A stretch of 18,173 nt of DNA from Opitutia bacterium (GTDB lineage Bacteria; Verrucomicrobiota; Verrucomicrobiia; Opitutales; UBA953), in the NCBI GenBank assembly GCA_947460445.1, contig CANHHS010000018.1, positions 1 to 18,173 on the forward strand. Direction: 5' to 3'. Positions 6,931-14,402 of the stretch are shown in pieces. Under the pieces are notes generated by a model. That model was not told where the DNA came from, searched no databases, and saw only the letters and a list, made by a program, of their open reading frames with translations. The position numbers and the translations under genes were made by a program. Position 1 is the stretch's first letter. Every line of letters starts with the position of its first letter.

Positions 6931-7824
6931 ATGCCCTACCCAGGCGAAGTCAGAGACGAAACCCGTCCAGTGCTCCTGGCGCTTTTGTCGACGGTAGTGC
7001 TCCATTCCATCCTTGGGGTTTGGCTCTCATCGCCCTTTGCCAGCCACCATAAGTTACCCGTTCGCAGCACTCAGGTACTTGTTGTGCCTGCGCCGATTGA
7101 TCAGAAAAAACTTCCGCAGTCTATGCAGTTGGCTCAAGTGTCGCACGAGGGTAATCGCGAGACACCTCAGGATTCGCCATTTCTCGCCGCGAAGAATCAA
7201 AAAGCTGCGCAGCCCATACCTGAGCCTGTTCCAACACGTTCAGCGTTACCTAAATCCAACGGTCCTTCGGACGACGAAATCAGGCTAACCCAGGCTTTAC
7301 CCAAACCAAGTGAGCCTTTTGCGGCTCAATTGCCTCAGCCAGAAGCAGGTACACCCAATATTGCGATGAAGCCAGGGATTGGCCAATCGGTACCGCTGCC
7401 GCGCCCTCCGGTAAAGACGGCGTCGACGCCCAAGGCCTCATTTCCTTCCGGAACCTACGGTCTGCTTCTGCGTAATCCAGTGGGCGTTAATCGTGCAGGA
7501 ACACTTTCCCTTGATGCGCGATTTTCCAGTTATGGTGATTACGCTCAGCGAATGATGGAGGCCATTCAAGCAAGCTGGTGGAGTTTATTAGAGCGCGCGA
7601 AGTTTGACGACTTTGCCGCGGGTATAGTTATTGTGCGCTTTAAGGTACACCGCGATGGAACTGCGACGGATGCAGAAATTTTAACCTCTACCGTTCCAGA
7701 GCTCGCTGCGTTGAGTTGCAAGGATTCTGTGCTTATGCCGGCGCCCTATGATGCTTGGCGGGCAGACATGGTGGCGATGCTGGGTGATGATGAAACCGTG
7801 ACGATTACCTTTCACTACCGATGA
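6931..7824 (+). CDS. TonB-like protein (N-terminal anchor, Pro-rich linker, TonB-type C-terminal domain)
   Basis: The layout is that of TonB/TolA-type periplasmic energy transducers. A single hydrophobic anchor covers about residues 13-34, then a long Pro/Ala/Lys/Gln-rich linker (about 40-175), then a compact C-terminal domain (about 195-297). The end domain contains YAQRMMEAIQASWWSLLERA, VIVRFKVHRDGTATDAEIL and a final strand VTITFHYR, matching the helix-strand-strand pattern of TonB-type C-terminal domains. The conserved aromatic/Trp in the helix and the HRDG turn are visible. It could instead be a TolA-like or cell-envelope structural protein, because no exbB/exbD neighbours are present. 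The ATG at 6931 has no clear Shine-Dalgarno. A possible -10 (TATAAG 6891-6896) lies upstream. It overlaps the next gene by ATGA. Confidence 0.78.
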   Translation: MPYPGEVRDETRPVLLALLSTVVLHSILGVWLSSPFASHHKLPVRSTQVLVVPAPIDQKKLPQSMQLAQVSHEGNRETPQDSPFLAAKNQKAAQPIPEPVPTRSALPKSNGPSDDEIRLTQALPKPSEPFAAQLPQPEAGTPNIAMKPGIGQSVPLPRPPVKTASTPKASFPSGTYGLLLRNPVGVNRAGTLSLDARFSSYGDYAQRMMEAIQASWWSLLERAKFDDFAAGIVIVRFKVHRDGTATDAEILTSTVPELAALSCKDSVLMPAPYDAWRADMVAMLGDDETVTITFHYR

Positions 7825-8651
7825 GTGCGGATTCTGAAAATATTCCACTCCATGCAGGCGTTAAAGTTCTAAAGGTCTGCAAATCCGGATTGATAGCGCT
7901 TGATAAACCCGAGGGTGTGCTTGCGCACCCCAATGGATCCGAAGACAACGCGCGGTCTTTAATCACCGCCAATTATTCCCTCGAAGAAGAGGCTTACCAC
8001 ATACGCGATGGTGCGGGTGGCATCCGTCGCGTCTGGCTCATCAATCGCCTAGATGGTCCTACGAGCGGGGTTATCTTGGTCGCCACGAACGCAGAGGTTG
8101 CCACACAGGCCAAAGTACTTTTTGCCCAAGGTAAAGTTAGCAAGGCCTACGTAGCCGTTTGTTTGGGGCGCAACTTGCGCAAGCTACGCGGAATCTGGCT
8201 CGACGGTTTAGTGAAAGAAAGGGGAGGTCCCGAGGGCGTGCGTTCGCTCGTGGTCCGTCCGGGGGTTCGTCCACGAGGGCCCGTTTCACAAGCGATAACC
8301 CACTTTAGCGCGGGCGATAAGGGTCAAGGGGCTCTGGATTTAGTTGTGCTAAACCTCGAACCTAAAACGGGGCGAACCCATCAATTGAGGGTGCAGTGTG
8401 CAGAACACGGACATCCCATTTTAGGCGATAAGACCTACGGTAATTTTGATGGCAACAAAGCCCTGGGGTCTGATCGAGGTTTTAAGCGCCTCTTCTTGCA
8501 CGCGGCTTCGATTGAATTGACGGTCCAGTACGACGGTAAGCCCGTGAAGTTTTCTGCAACTGCTACATTACCATCTGAGTTCAAGGATGTCATGGGCACT
8601 CCCAAAGGGCCTTCAGCTGGAAAAGATGGTTTGGGCAAGGTAAGGCTTTAG
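7821..8651 (+). CDS. RluA-family pseudouridine synthase
   Basis: The enzyme isomerises uridine to pseudouridine in rRNA or tRNA. The 276-residue protein has the RluA-family core: GLIALDKPEGVLAHPNG (23-39), the catalytic motif RLDGPTSG with Asp78 (76-83), KVSKAYVAVCLGR, and GRTHQLRVQCAEHGHPILGD, where the Arg and the HPILGD turn are typical. No S4 RNA-binding domain precedes the core, so it resembles the short RluA/TruC-like members and not RluD. The target nucleotide cannot be inferred. The start overlaps the TonB-like gene by four bases (ATGA), indicating translational coupling. The substrate-binding insert 'KERGGPEGVRSLVVRPGVRPRG' region (about 135-155) is Arg/Gly-rich and could contact RNA. 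Confidence 0.92.
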   Translation: MSADSENIPLHAGVKVLKVCKSGLIALDKPEGVLAHPNGSEDNARSLITANYSLEEEAYHIRDGAGGIRRVWLINRLDGPTSGVILVATNAEVATQAKVLFAQGKVSKAYVAVCLGRNLRKLRGIWLDGLVKERGGPEGVRSLVVRPGVRPRGPVSQAITHFSAGDKGQGALDLVVLNLEPKTGRTHQLRVQCAEHGHPILGDKTYGNFDGNKALGSDRGFKRLFLHAASIELTVQYDGKPVKFSATATLPSEFKDVMGTPKGPSAGKDGLGKVRL

Positions 8652-8776
8652 GGTCATAAAATTGACGTTTTTGTTCCCTTAACTCGGCCTTAATCGGCAG
8701 GATGCTAACTTATGAACATGACCGCAGATAGCGGGTATTAGGCACTTTGTATAACTGTAAAAACTAATTATACATT

Positions 8777-8804
8777 TTGACTCATTGGAGTATTCGTTTA
8801 TAAA
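8777..8804 (+). promoter_or_regulatory. Promoter for the acidic repeat protein
   Basis: TTGACT (8777-8782), a 16-base spacer and TATAAA (8799-8804) are a good sigma70-type match in a markedly AT-rich patch (8745-8814). Transcription would begin near 8811, leaving at most a few bases before the ATG at 8815. An overlapping TATAAG (8805-8810) could also serve. No Shine-Dalgarno lies at a usual distance from the ATG. Confidence 0.55.
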
Positions 8805-8814
8805 TATAAGTCCT

Positions 8815-9615
8815 ATGCGAAAGCTCCTCACACTTACCCTCATCGCTTTTGCGGTTACTGCTCAAACAGTTCCCGTTGAAGCTGCGACTCCCACGCAGAA
8901 GGCTGCTTTGAAAGCCGAGAAGAAGGCGCGCGCAGATGCACTCAAGGCTCAAAAGGTTGCAACTGCTTTAAATGCCAAGGCTGCAAAGGAAGAAGCTAAA
9001 GTTGCCAAAGCTGTAGCCAGGGTTGTTGCTGTCCGTGGTCCTGCTGCCGCGGCTGCGATTCCTACGCCTGAGGAGTTCGTTGCGGTGTTTATTGACGACG
9101 ATCTCGAAGAAGCTAACGAAAAGGCTGCCTGGCTCACAATGACTCCTGAGGAGCGTGCGATTGCAATGGCCGCCTATAAGGCTGCCGAGAAAGCAGAAGA
9201 CGATGCCGAAAAAGCTTACGTGGCCACACTGACTTCCCCTGAAAAAGCCGCTTATTATGCAGCTAAAAAAGCTGCTGAAGCACTTGAAGACGCTTCCGAA
9301 GCTGCGAGTGATGCCGATGATGCAACTGAGTATGCAAATATGACCATCGCTGAGCGGATTGCTTACAATGATGACCTGGAAGCAGACGAAGCAGAGTTCG
9401 AAGATGAATTAGTTGGTCTCACTCCTGAAGAAATCGCTATCGCTATCGCTGCTCATCAAGCACGTGAAGCTGCTGAACATGCTGCCGAGTATGCTGCATG
9501 GATGGCGCTCACCCCTGAAGAGCGTGCAGCTCTTCTTGCTGCAGGATTCGAACTCGATGACGACGTGGATGATGCCGAAGAGATCGAAATCGAAGACGGC
9601 GAAGACTTCGACTAA
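8815..9615 (+). CDS. Secreted Ala-rich acidic repeat protein, 266 aa, function unknown
   Basis: I recognise no family. The ATG at 8815 opens a clear signal peptide (MRKLLTLTLIAFAVTAQTVPVEA, cleavage probably after residue 23). The upstream in-frame TTG at 8785 would bury it. The mature protein begins with a Lys/Ala-rich, basic helical stretch (24-75) and then becomes strongly acidic. Six copies of a helix-start motif, Thr-Pro-Glu-Glu or close variants, begin at Thr84, 110, 140, 177, 203 and 233, each followed by an Ala-rich helix full of Ala-Ala-Glu. Their spacings are 26, 30, 37, 26 and 30, which reveals a larger unit of 93 residues repeated almost twice (see findings). The last 20 residues are nearly all Asp/Glu. 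It has its own promoter and a strong terminator, so it is probably a well-expressed single-gene transcript. A periplasmic or surface coiled or ion-binding protein is possible, but this is speculation. Confidence 0.85.
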   Translation: MRKLLTLTLIAFAVTAQTVPVEAATPTQKAALKAEKKARADALKAQKVATALNAKAAKEEAKVAKAVARVVAVRGPAAAAAIPTPEEFVAVFIDDDLEEANEKAAWLTMTPEERAIAMAAYKAAEKAEDDAEKAYVATLTSPEKAAYYAAKKAAEALEDASEAASDADDATEYANMTIAERIAYNDDLEADEAEFEDELVGLTPEEIAIAIAAHQAREAAEHAAEYAAWMALTPEERAALLAAGFELDDDVDDAEEIEIEDGEDFD

Positions 9616-9634
9616 TCCAAGTCGCTAGCTAAAC

Positions 9635-9660
9635 AAAAGGGCCCCATCCGGGGCCCTTTT
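9635..9660. terminator. Bidirectional rho-independent terminator
   Basis: AAAAGGGCCCC (9635-9645) pairs perfectly with GGGGCCCTTTT (9650-9660) around a four-base ATCC loop, and T-runs lie on both strands. It sits 20 bases after the repeat-protein stop and 16 bases after the stop of the convergent response regulator, and it can end both transcripts. Confidence 0.95.
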
Positions 9661-9675
9661 TTGTGCCTAGAATGG

Positions 9676-10365
9676 TTAGCCGAGGCGGGCATCAATGAGT
9701 TCGTGGCGAAAGGCGAAGCGCACGAGTGCAGCCGTGTCATGGAGCCCAAGCTTACGCATGAGATTCGTGCGGTGGTTTTCAGCAGTTTTGACGCTGACCG
9801 AAAGCTTCATGGCAACTTCCTTGCTACTATTGCTCTGGGTAACGAGTAGTAAGACTTCACGCTCGCGTGGCGTCAGGTGGGCGAGTTGGGCGTCAGGACC
9901 AGGGTGGGCGAGTGCTTCTCGCAGGAGTTCGTTAAAGCTATGACTAAACCAAGTTTTGCCACCCAGCACTGCAAGAACAGCTTGGCGTAATACGGAGAAA
10001 GGTTCGGTTTTATCAACGAACCCTTGGGCGCCGGCTTGCATGACACTTCGGACGATTTGAAGGTTCTGCAGTGAAGAGAACACAAGAATTCGTAGATTAG
10101 GCATTTCACGACGCAATCGGCGGATAAGTTCAATGCCGTTTATCCCCGGTAGTCCGATATCAACAATCGCTAAGTCGGGTTGAGTGCGTTGAGCAGCCAT
10201 AACGCCCTCTTCGGTCGTCCCGGCTTCGATGACTTTAAGCCCAAGCTTCATCTCGAGTGTTTCGTGTAACATCTCACGAATCGACTGATGATCTTCGACG
10301 ACAAGTGCAGTGGCACGTTGTTTGGTTGGTGGGGTGGGTGTACGAGTGTTCGTTCGGTTTTTCAT
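9676..10365 (-). CDS. NarL/FixJ-type response regulator (orphan)
   Basis: This is a two-component transcription factor of 229 residues. The receiver domain (about 18-135) shows the acidic pair Glu24-Asp25 in LVVEDHQ, the phospho-acceptor Asp69 in AIVDIGLPG, Ser97 in VFSS and Lys119 in FVDKTEP. The C-terminal LuxR-type helix-turn-helix (about 163-225) has LTPREREVLLL and the recognition helix region SVSVKTAENHRTNLMRKLG. The gene starts at ATG 10365. Upstream there is no Shine-Dalgarno, only a run of C. A TAAACT box (10377-10372 on the minus strand) ends six bases before the ATG, suggesting a leaderless mRNA. No histidine kinase lies nearby, so the partner and targets are unknown. It diverges from the Verru_Chthon-A-like gene and converges on the repeat-protein gene. 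Confidence 0.93.
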   Translation of the reverse strand: MKNRTNTRTPTPPTKQRATALVVEDHQSIREMLHETLEMKLGLKVIEAGTTEEGVMAAQRTQPDLAIVDIGLPGINGIELIRRLRREMPNLRILVFSSLQNLQIVRSVMQAGAQGFVDKTEPFSVLRQAVLAVLGGKTWFSHSFNELLREALAHPGPDAQLAHLTPREREVLLLVTQSNSSKEVAMKLSVSVKTAENHRTNLMRKLGLHDTAALVRFAFRHELIDARLG

Positions 10366-10371
10366 GGGGGT

Positions 10372-10377
10372 AGTTTA
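10372..10377 (-). promoter_or_regulatory. Candidate -10 box of the response regulator
   Basis: Read on the minus strand this is TAAACT, six bases before the ATG. The TANNNT form at this distance is typical of leaderless promoters described in some bacteria. No convincing -35 box was found 16-18 bases further upstream. Confidence 0.3.
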
Positions 10378-10440
10378 CCATGAGTTAAATCGGACTTTGT
10401 CTCTTCCGTATCAAGTAAAGGAATGTGGGGTGTATACCCT

Positions 10441-13023
10441 ATGTACCTTCGACGTGCTTTTGTGCTAATTCCTGTTTTAGCGGTTATTGCCTTATGTGTA
10501 TTGGTTGCGTTGCTCTGTCTTTCGGAGTGCTCACTGGGGGTAGCCTCAGCGCGCACATGGTCGCTGCAGGCACGTCTGCGTTTATCGGCACTCGCCGCAG
10601 CGCGTTTAGGATCAGGGGCGTTACAGCAATATTTAGGACCTGATCAGCGATTGAGTGGTTCGGATAAAAACAGCGATGGATGGGCCGCTAAGTTTATCGA
10701 AAAAGAATGGGTTAAGTATTCCCTAGTAGGGCGTATATCTGGTGATGATGGAGTGAGGCTTGGTTGGAAGATAGCTGACCTTTCGTCTCGTTGTGACCTT
10801 GCAGCCCCCATCCGTGCATTTGGCCGCAGTACGCAGTTGGCACGTAAAGCAAGGATGCGCCAAGTGCTCGCCACTGGCGCAACTCAGGCCACACCGGCGC
10901 TATCGAGCGTTAGCGCTGCTGAGGTCGATGATTTAGACTATTTATATAAATCGGGCGGGTTCGTTTTGGGCGAAGATGTTTACACCGTCGGAACGCGTTC
11001 GCTCCTGCTAAATCCATTGTCTGGCCAATGGCTCCAGAATTTATCGGTGGCTGATAACCTAGCAAAGTTTTACGGAAAGTTGTTAGCCGAAAGACTTCTG
11101 TGTCCTCCACAAGATTTAAGTAATCAGCCACAAAGAGGTTTAGAGCCGATGGAGGCAGGGCAGGGCACAGCACGTTTACGTCATATGCCTGTACTAACAG
11201 ATTTTCGAATCAGCCTAGGGGTTTTCAATACGCGTTCGGACGGCAGACACCGTGTTAGGCTCCATAGTCATTTCACCTTTTGGAATCCGTCAGCTTTAGC
11301 GCTGCTTACTCCGGCTGATAAGCGACTATTCTTGGCTGAAATTGAAGGTGCGCCTGAAATTACTGTGCGCAATTTAGATTCGGGTGCGACATTCACGGCG
11401 TGGTTGGATCATAATCCCCAAGGCACCTTTTGGACCTATACCCAGGGACCTCGCGAAAGTACGATTTGGTGGTGGATAGACGTTTTAGACAGCATGCGAC
11501 ACGGGATGGCGAGATCGGGCATTCTTCCTGGCGAAGTCTATAGTGTGCTGGTGCCAGATCCGGCGACACAGCCATTCGGCATTGCGCGGGTGATTGACCG
11601 TGGAACTTGGCGCTACGATGCGAGTGAGCACCCTGTAGGCTGGCAACGTCCATCCGCCGACGTTTTTTTACCAACGGACCGCATTGAGATTTCAGTACGA
11701 TTTATAACGCCTGGCTTAACCTTAAGGCTTCACCCTTACGTGGGTCTTTTAAACGCTCAAACAGTAGCAGTTCATTATCCGGGTCCTGCGTTATACACTT
11801 TAAGCCACATTCCGTGGCCCGATGCACGTTTAGAGTTATCAGGTGCAGAATACTCGCGGGTGGATAGTAGTGGCTATGTGCTTTCAGAGCGTCGCTTCAG
11901 TTGGCACGCGCGTTTACGCCCAAAAGATCAAGTTGAAGCTCTGCGTTGGTCGAGCGACCCGACTTTTATGCAAGGCGATATAGATTTGGTTCAACCTAAA
12001 GAGGTAGCACGTTGGGACGTCACCCAAGACCCTATTGCCGAGGCACAAACTTCTCGCGATACGCTAATTTCACCAACCGAGGGCGTCTTTTGGGATGCAC
12101 ACATTAACGAGCACCAAGCACTTACTGCAGGGGCTTATGCAGACCTACGTACACGCAATCTGCCTATCGATCCGCCTATGGAGTGGTATACGTTGAGTCA
12201 TTTAAACCGAACTTCTGTGGAAGACTGGCTAACGGCTGTCGATAGCACTTTTTTTGCCTGTCCTGTCGACGATGTGCTTGAGGTGAAATCTGAGAACCCG
12301 CGTCTTAGCCCATGGATTCAAACACAATCAGTGGACGAAAAAAGCAGCCAACGTGAGCGATTGTGCGGACCAGATGCAGCTCAACTGATGGCAAAGGAGG
12401 GCGTCTTTAACGTGAATACCTCCAATCCATTGGCTTGGAAGGCGTTCTTGGAATCAGATCCTGTGAATTGGTCTGCAGATACAGGCGGGCCTTCGTCACC
12501 AGGGCGCATTAAGTCTAAATTTGCGACCTTTAGTCTACCTGCAGGCGCTATGTTGGCTAAATATGGTTCAGAAAATAGGAGTGATTTATCGGACGAAGAA
12601 TTGAGCTTCGTCGATGCAGACGCTCAGGCAGAAGCCATTCGTCGACAATCGGTACGGTCGATTACAGACGCTAAGCTAACGCGTTTTTGTGAAGAACTGG
12701 CGAGTCGTATAGAAGTTCGTCGAACACCATTTGCGGGCGTTGCTGACTTCTTTAAGTCTAATGTCCTCGAGGATGCAATTAAGGCAGCCAAATTAAATGA
12801 GGGAATTCCAGAGGGTAGTCCGATGTACCTCGATGGACCGCGAATGCTTGCCGCGTTTCTACCGCTCTTGGTGGCTCGTGGAGATACCTTTCAAGTACGC
12901 GGCGAGGCAGAGATTGGTGGCGTCAAAGCATCGCTTGAATTAACCCTGCAACGACTGCCTGAAGGTGCTGTTGTTCCTCACCTAGGCAGACGATTTAAGG
13001 TAGTTGCAGCGCGTTGGCGCTAA
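10441..13023 (+). CDS. Large pilin-like protein, Verru_Chthon cassette protein A-like, 860 aa
   Basis: The N-terminus has a short basic segment (MYLRRAF) and a hydrophobic helix of about 25 residues (7-31), then Arg/Ala-rich sequence (QARLRLSALAAARLGS) leading into LGPDQRLSG (65-73). This looks like a type IV pilin-type anchor. The GPDQR segment, FNVNTSNPLAWKAFLES starting at Phe656, and a C-terminal stretch ending VRGEAEIGGVKASLELTLQRLPE recall the large protein A of the Verrucomicrobia-specific 'Verru_Chthon' pilin-like cassette. That is memory of the family, not a search. The body is rich in beta/aromatic segments and is probably periplasmic or surface-exposed. I prefer the ATG at 10441, with GGGGTG eight bases upstream. 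The in-frame ATG at 10423 would add six residues and has AAGGA immediately next to it. The companion B, C and D pilin-like genes are absent on both sides, which is odd. Confidence 0.75.
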   Translation: MYLRRAFVLIPVLAVIALCVLVALLCLSECSLGVASARTWSLQARLRLSALAAARLGSGALQQYLGPDQRLSGSDKNSDGWAAKFIEKEWVKYSLVGRISGDDGVRLGWKIADLSSRCDLAAPIRAFGRSTQLARKARMRQVLATGATQATPALSSVSAAEVDDLDYLYKSGGFVLGEDVYTVGTRSLLLNPLSGQWLQNLSVADNLAKFYGKLLAERLLCPPQDLSNQPQRGLEPMEAGQGTARLRHMPVLTDFRISLGVFNTRSDGRHRVRLHSHFTFWNPSALALLTPADKRLFLAEIEGAPEITVRNLDSGATFTAWLDHNPQGTFWTYTQGPRESTIWWWIDVLDSMRHGMARSGILPGEVYSVLVPDPATQPFGIARVIDRGTWRYDASEHPVGWQRPSADVFLPTDRIEISVRFITPGLTLRLHPYVGLLNAQTVAVHYPGPALYTLSHIPWPDARLELSGAEYSRVDSSGYVLSERRFSWHARLRPKDQVEALRWSSDPTFMQGDIDLVQPKEVARWDVTQDPIAEAQTSRDTLISPTEGVFWDAHINEHQALTAGAYADLRTRNLPIDPPMEWYTLSHLNRTSVEDWLTAVDSTFFACPVDDVLEVKSENPRLSPWIQTQSVDEKSSQRERLCGPDAAQLMAKEGVFNVNTSNPLAWKAFLESDPVNWSADTGGPSSPGRIKSKFATFSLPAGAMLAKYGSENRSDLSDEELSFVDADAQAEAIRRQSVRSITDAKLTRFCEELASRIEVRRTPFAGVADFFKSNVLEDAIKAAKLNEGIPEGSPMYLDGPRMLAAFLPLLVARGDTFQVRGEAEIGGVKASLELTLQRLPEGAVVPHLGRRFKVVAARWR

Positions 13024-13036
13024 TCTTCTGCAATTC

Positions 13037-13738
13037 CTAAATTTTTCTCACCACGAACCACCGGGTGTCGTCGGAAAAGGCACGGACGGCGGGAGGCTCG
13101 TCGGCAATCTCTGAGCGCATGGCAGTTTCGACAATCGTGAAACCTGCTTCCGTGAGTTCAGCAGAGGTTTCCTCTTTGGTGCCTGCGTGAATAAAGACGG
13201 GAGTGGATTCGCTGCCATGCCAACGATCGCCGAGCTCTCCACCTGGAGGTACAGTGGCGGTTCGCCAATGCTCTTTTGACTCACCGCACAAACGGTCGTG
13301 AGCGGTCAAGAGTAGGAGTCCATTTGGACGGAGCACTCGGTGAATGTCGCGAAGGGCCTTGGCCCGTTCGGCGCGTCCTTGAATGCACATCAAGCCATTG
13401 AATCCAAAGAGTGCATGGTCGAAACTCTTGTCGTCGAAAGGCAAGGCACGTGCGTCTGCGCGCAACGCTTTAAGCGGCACATTGCTGTCAGCAAAGACGC
13501 CTTGGGCGAGGTCCACCATCGCGGTCGAAATATCGGTCGGCGTTAGGTTCTCCCAGCCAAGTCGATAAAGTCCTAGGGCGATGCGTCCTGCGCCGCATCC
13601 GAGTTCGAGTAATTGACTAGTTTTAGGCAGGTAGCGTTCAGCTAGGATACGTTCGGATTGCCATAGGCCTACATGGACGCTGGCACGGGCGTAATGCATC
13701 GCCGTACGGCTGTCTTCCCAGTGTCCGAGGGGGTCCAT
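13037..13738 (-). CDS. Class I SAM-dependent methyltransferase, 233 aa
   Basis: The Rossmann-type methyltransferase fold is clear. SAM-binding motif I is LLELGCGAGR (43-52), the acidic residue ending strand beta2 is Asp69 in PTDIS, and beta3 is DARALPFDDKSFD (95-107). Post-motif HRVLRPNGLLLLT (133-145) is typical of the Methyltransf_11/25 group. The substrate cannot be told from the sequence, which is common in this group. The frame stays open far upstream (to 13948) but that stretch overlaps the divergent lipoprotein gene and is not conserved-looking. The ATG at 13738, with AAAGG a few bases before it, is the natural start. The gene converges on the large pilin-like gene with a 13-base gap and has no visible terminator. 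Confidence 0.87.
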   Translation of the reverse strand: MDPLGHWEDSRTAMHYARASVHVGLWQSERILAERYLPKTSQLLELGCGAGRIALGLYRLGWENLTPTDISTAMVDLAQGVFADSNVPLKALRADARALPFDDKSFDHALFGFNGLMCIQGRAERAKALRDIHRVLRPNGLLLLTAHDRLCGESKEHWRTATVPPGGELGDRWHGSESTPVFIHAGTKEETSAELTEAGFTIVETAMRSEIADEPPAVRAFSDDTRWFVVRKI

Positions 13739-13752
13739 GGGTACCTTTGAAG

Positions 13753-13793
13753 CCGACTCTTGCCTCCGGGGCAACCTTCGTAAGAGTCGGAGG
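13753..13793 (+). promoter_or_regulatory. Structured leader of the DUF192 lipoprotein gene
   Basis: CCGACTCTT (13753-13761) and AAGAGTCGG (13782-13790) form a perfect nine-base-pair inverted repeat. Its right arm includes the first two bases of the GGAGG ribosome binding site (13789-13793). A small inner hairpin GCC/GGC (13762-13764, 13770-13772) fits inside it. Alternatively, CCTCCG (13763-13768) pairs exactly with CGGAGG (13788-13793), which would hide the whole ribosome binding site. The two pairings exclude one another. This suggests control of translation, but no known riboswitch class is recognised. Confidence 0.4.
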
Positions 13794-13799
13794 TATTCT

Positions 13800-14297
13800 A
13801 TGAGGCTCCTGATAGCATGTGTCGTGGTGGCGCTTGTTGGCTGCGGTGAAAGCCGTGTTGGGACACCTGCATCAGATGGACTGCCTTTTACACAGGCTTT
13901 TGACCTCAAACTCGACGGCAAACTCTTGCGGGCAAGGGTGGCTATCACAGAGATGGAAAAATCCCAGGGCCTGATGGGTGTTTCGCCAACGGCGGATGAA
14001 GGGATGCTCTTTATTTATGCATCCGAAATGCGCGCCCGCTTTTGGATGAAGGATACGCCAGCCGACCTCGATATTGCATTTTTCGACCGTGAAGGCCGTT
14101 TACTAAAAGTTGTCGTGATGCGTGCGTACGACACCGAGGTCACCGACTCTGGGTCTGACAATGTCAAATTTGCTCTCGAAATGCGCGCCGGTTGGTTTCG
14201 TGAAGTCAGTATCCGCACGGATGCCAAACTGGATCTCTATACCGTTGTGAATGCGGTTAGAGAGCGTGGCTTCAAGCCGACGAAGCTAGGCCTGTAA
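13800..14297 (+). CDS. DUF192-domain lipoprotein, 165 aa
   Basis: The start at ATG 13800 is fixed by GGAGG (13789-13793) six bases upstream. The protein opens with a lipoprotein signal (MRLLIACVVVALVGC), whose lipobox Leu-Val-Gly-Cys puts the lipidated cysteine at position 15. The rest is a DUF192 domain: MEKSQGLMGV, then DEGMLFIYASEMRARFWMKDT, then the LDIAFFDREGRLLKVVVM strand pair, then KFALEMRAGWF. This order and the WMKDT signature are characteristic of that family, a small secreted or membrane-bound domain whose biochemical role is unknown. It ends immediately next to the stop codon of a small minus-strand ORF, with no bases between. Its leader, shared with the divergent methyltransferase gene, folds strongly. 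Confidence 0.92.
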   Translation: MRLLIACVVVALVGCGESRVGTPASDGLPFTQAFDLKLDGKLLRARVAITEMEKSQGLMGVSPTADEGMLFIYASEMRARFWMKDTPADLDIAFFDREGRLLKVVVMRAYDTEVTDSGSDNVKFALEMRAGWFREVSIRTDAKLDLYTVVNAVRERGFKPTKLGL

Positions 14298-14402
14298 TCA
14301 GAGACTGCGCCAAACGAGGTACAAGCCGCAGATAACTGCGAACAACGCATACAGGGCGTTAGCAGCCAATCGTTCCCTGCGCGTGGTCGAACTTAAGCTC
14401 AT
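14298..14402 (-). CDS. Small single-pass membrane protein, 34 aa, hypothetical
   Basis: This ORF is too short for most gene callers. It begins at ATG 14402-14400, overlapping the stop of the polyprenyl synthase gene as ATGA, and ends at TGA 14300-14298, directly abutting the TAA of the convergent DUF192 gene. The 34 residues form a basic head (MSLSSTTRRERL) and a hydrophobic helix of about 18 residues (ANALYALFAVICGLYLVW), then RSL. That is a textbook single-span topology with positive charges on the cytoplasmic side. The coupled start, exact fit in the gap and membrane-like composition support a real gene. Its role, possibly linked to membrane prenyl-lipid or quinone metabolism, is unknown. 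Confidence 0.6.
   Translation of the reverse strand: MSLSSTTRRERLAANALYALFAVICGLYLVWRSL

Noticed and set aside
8949..9137. Antisense ORF rich in Ala/Ser opposite the repeat protein
   Set aside because: It mirrors the Ala codon bias of the real gene and has no signal peptide, ribosome binding site or family resemblance.
13739..13948. N-terminal 70-residue extension of the methyltransferase
   Set aside because: It lies antisense to the DUF192 lipoprotein and across its promoter region; the ATG at 13738 with AAAGG upstream is sufficient for a complete SAM fold.
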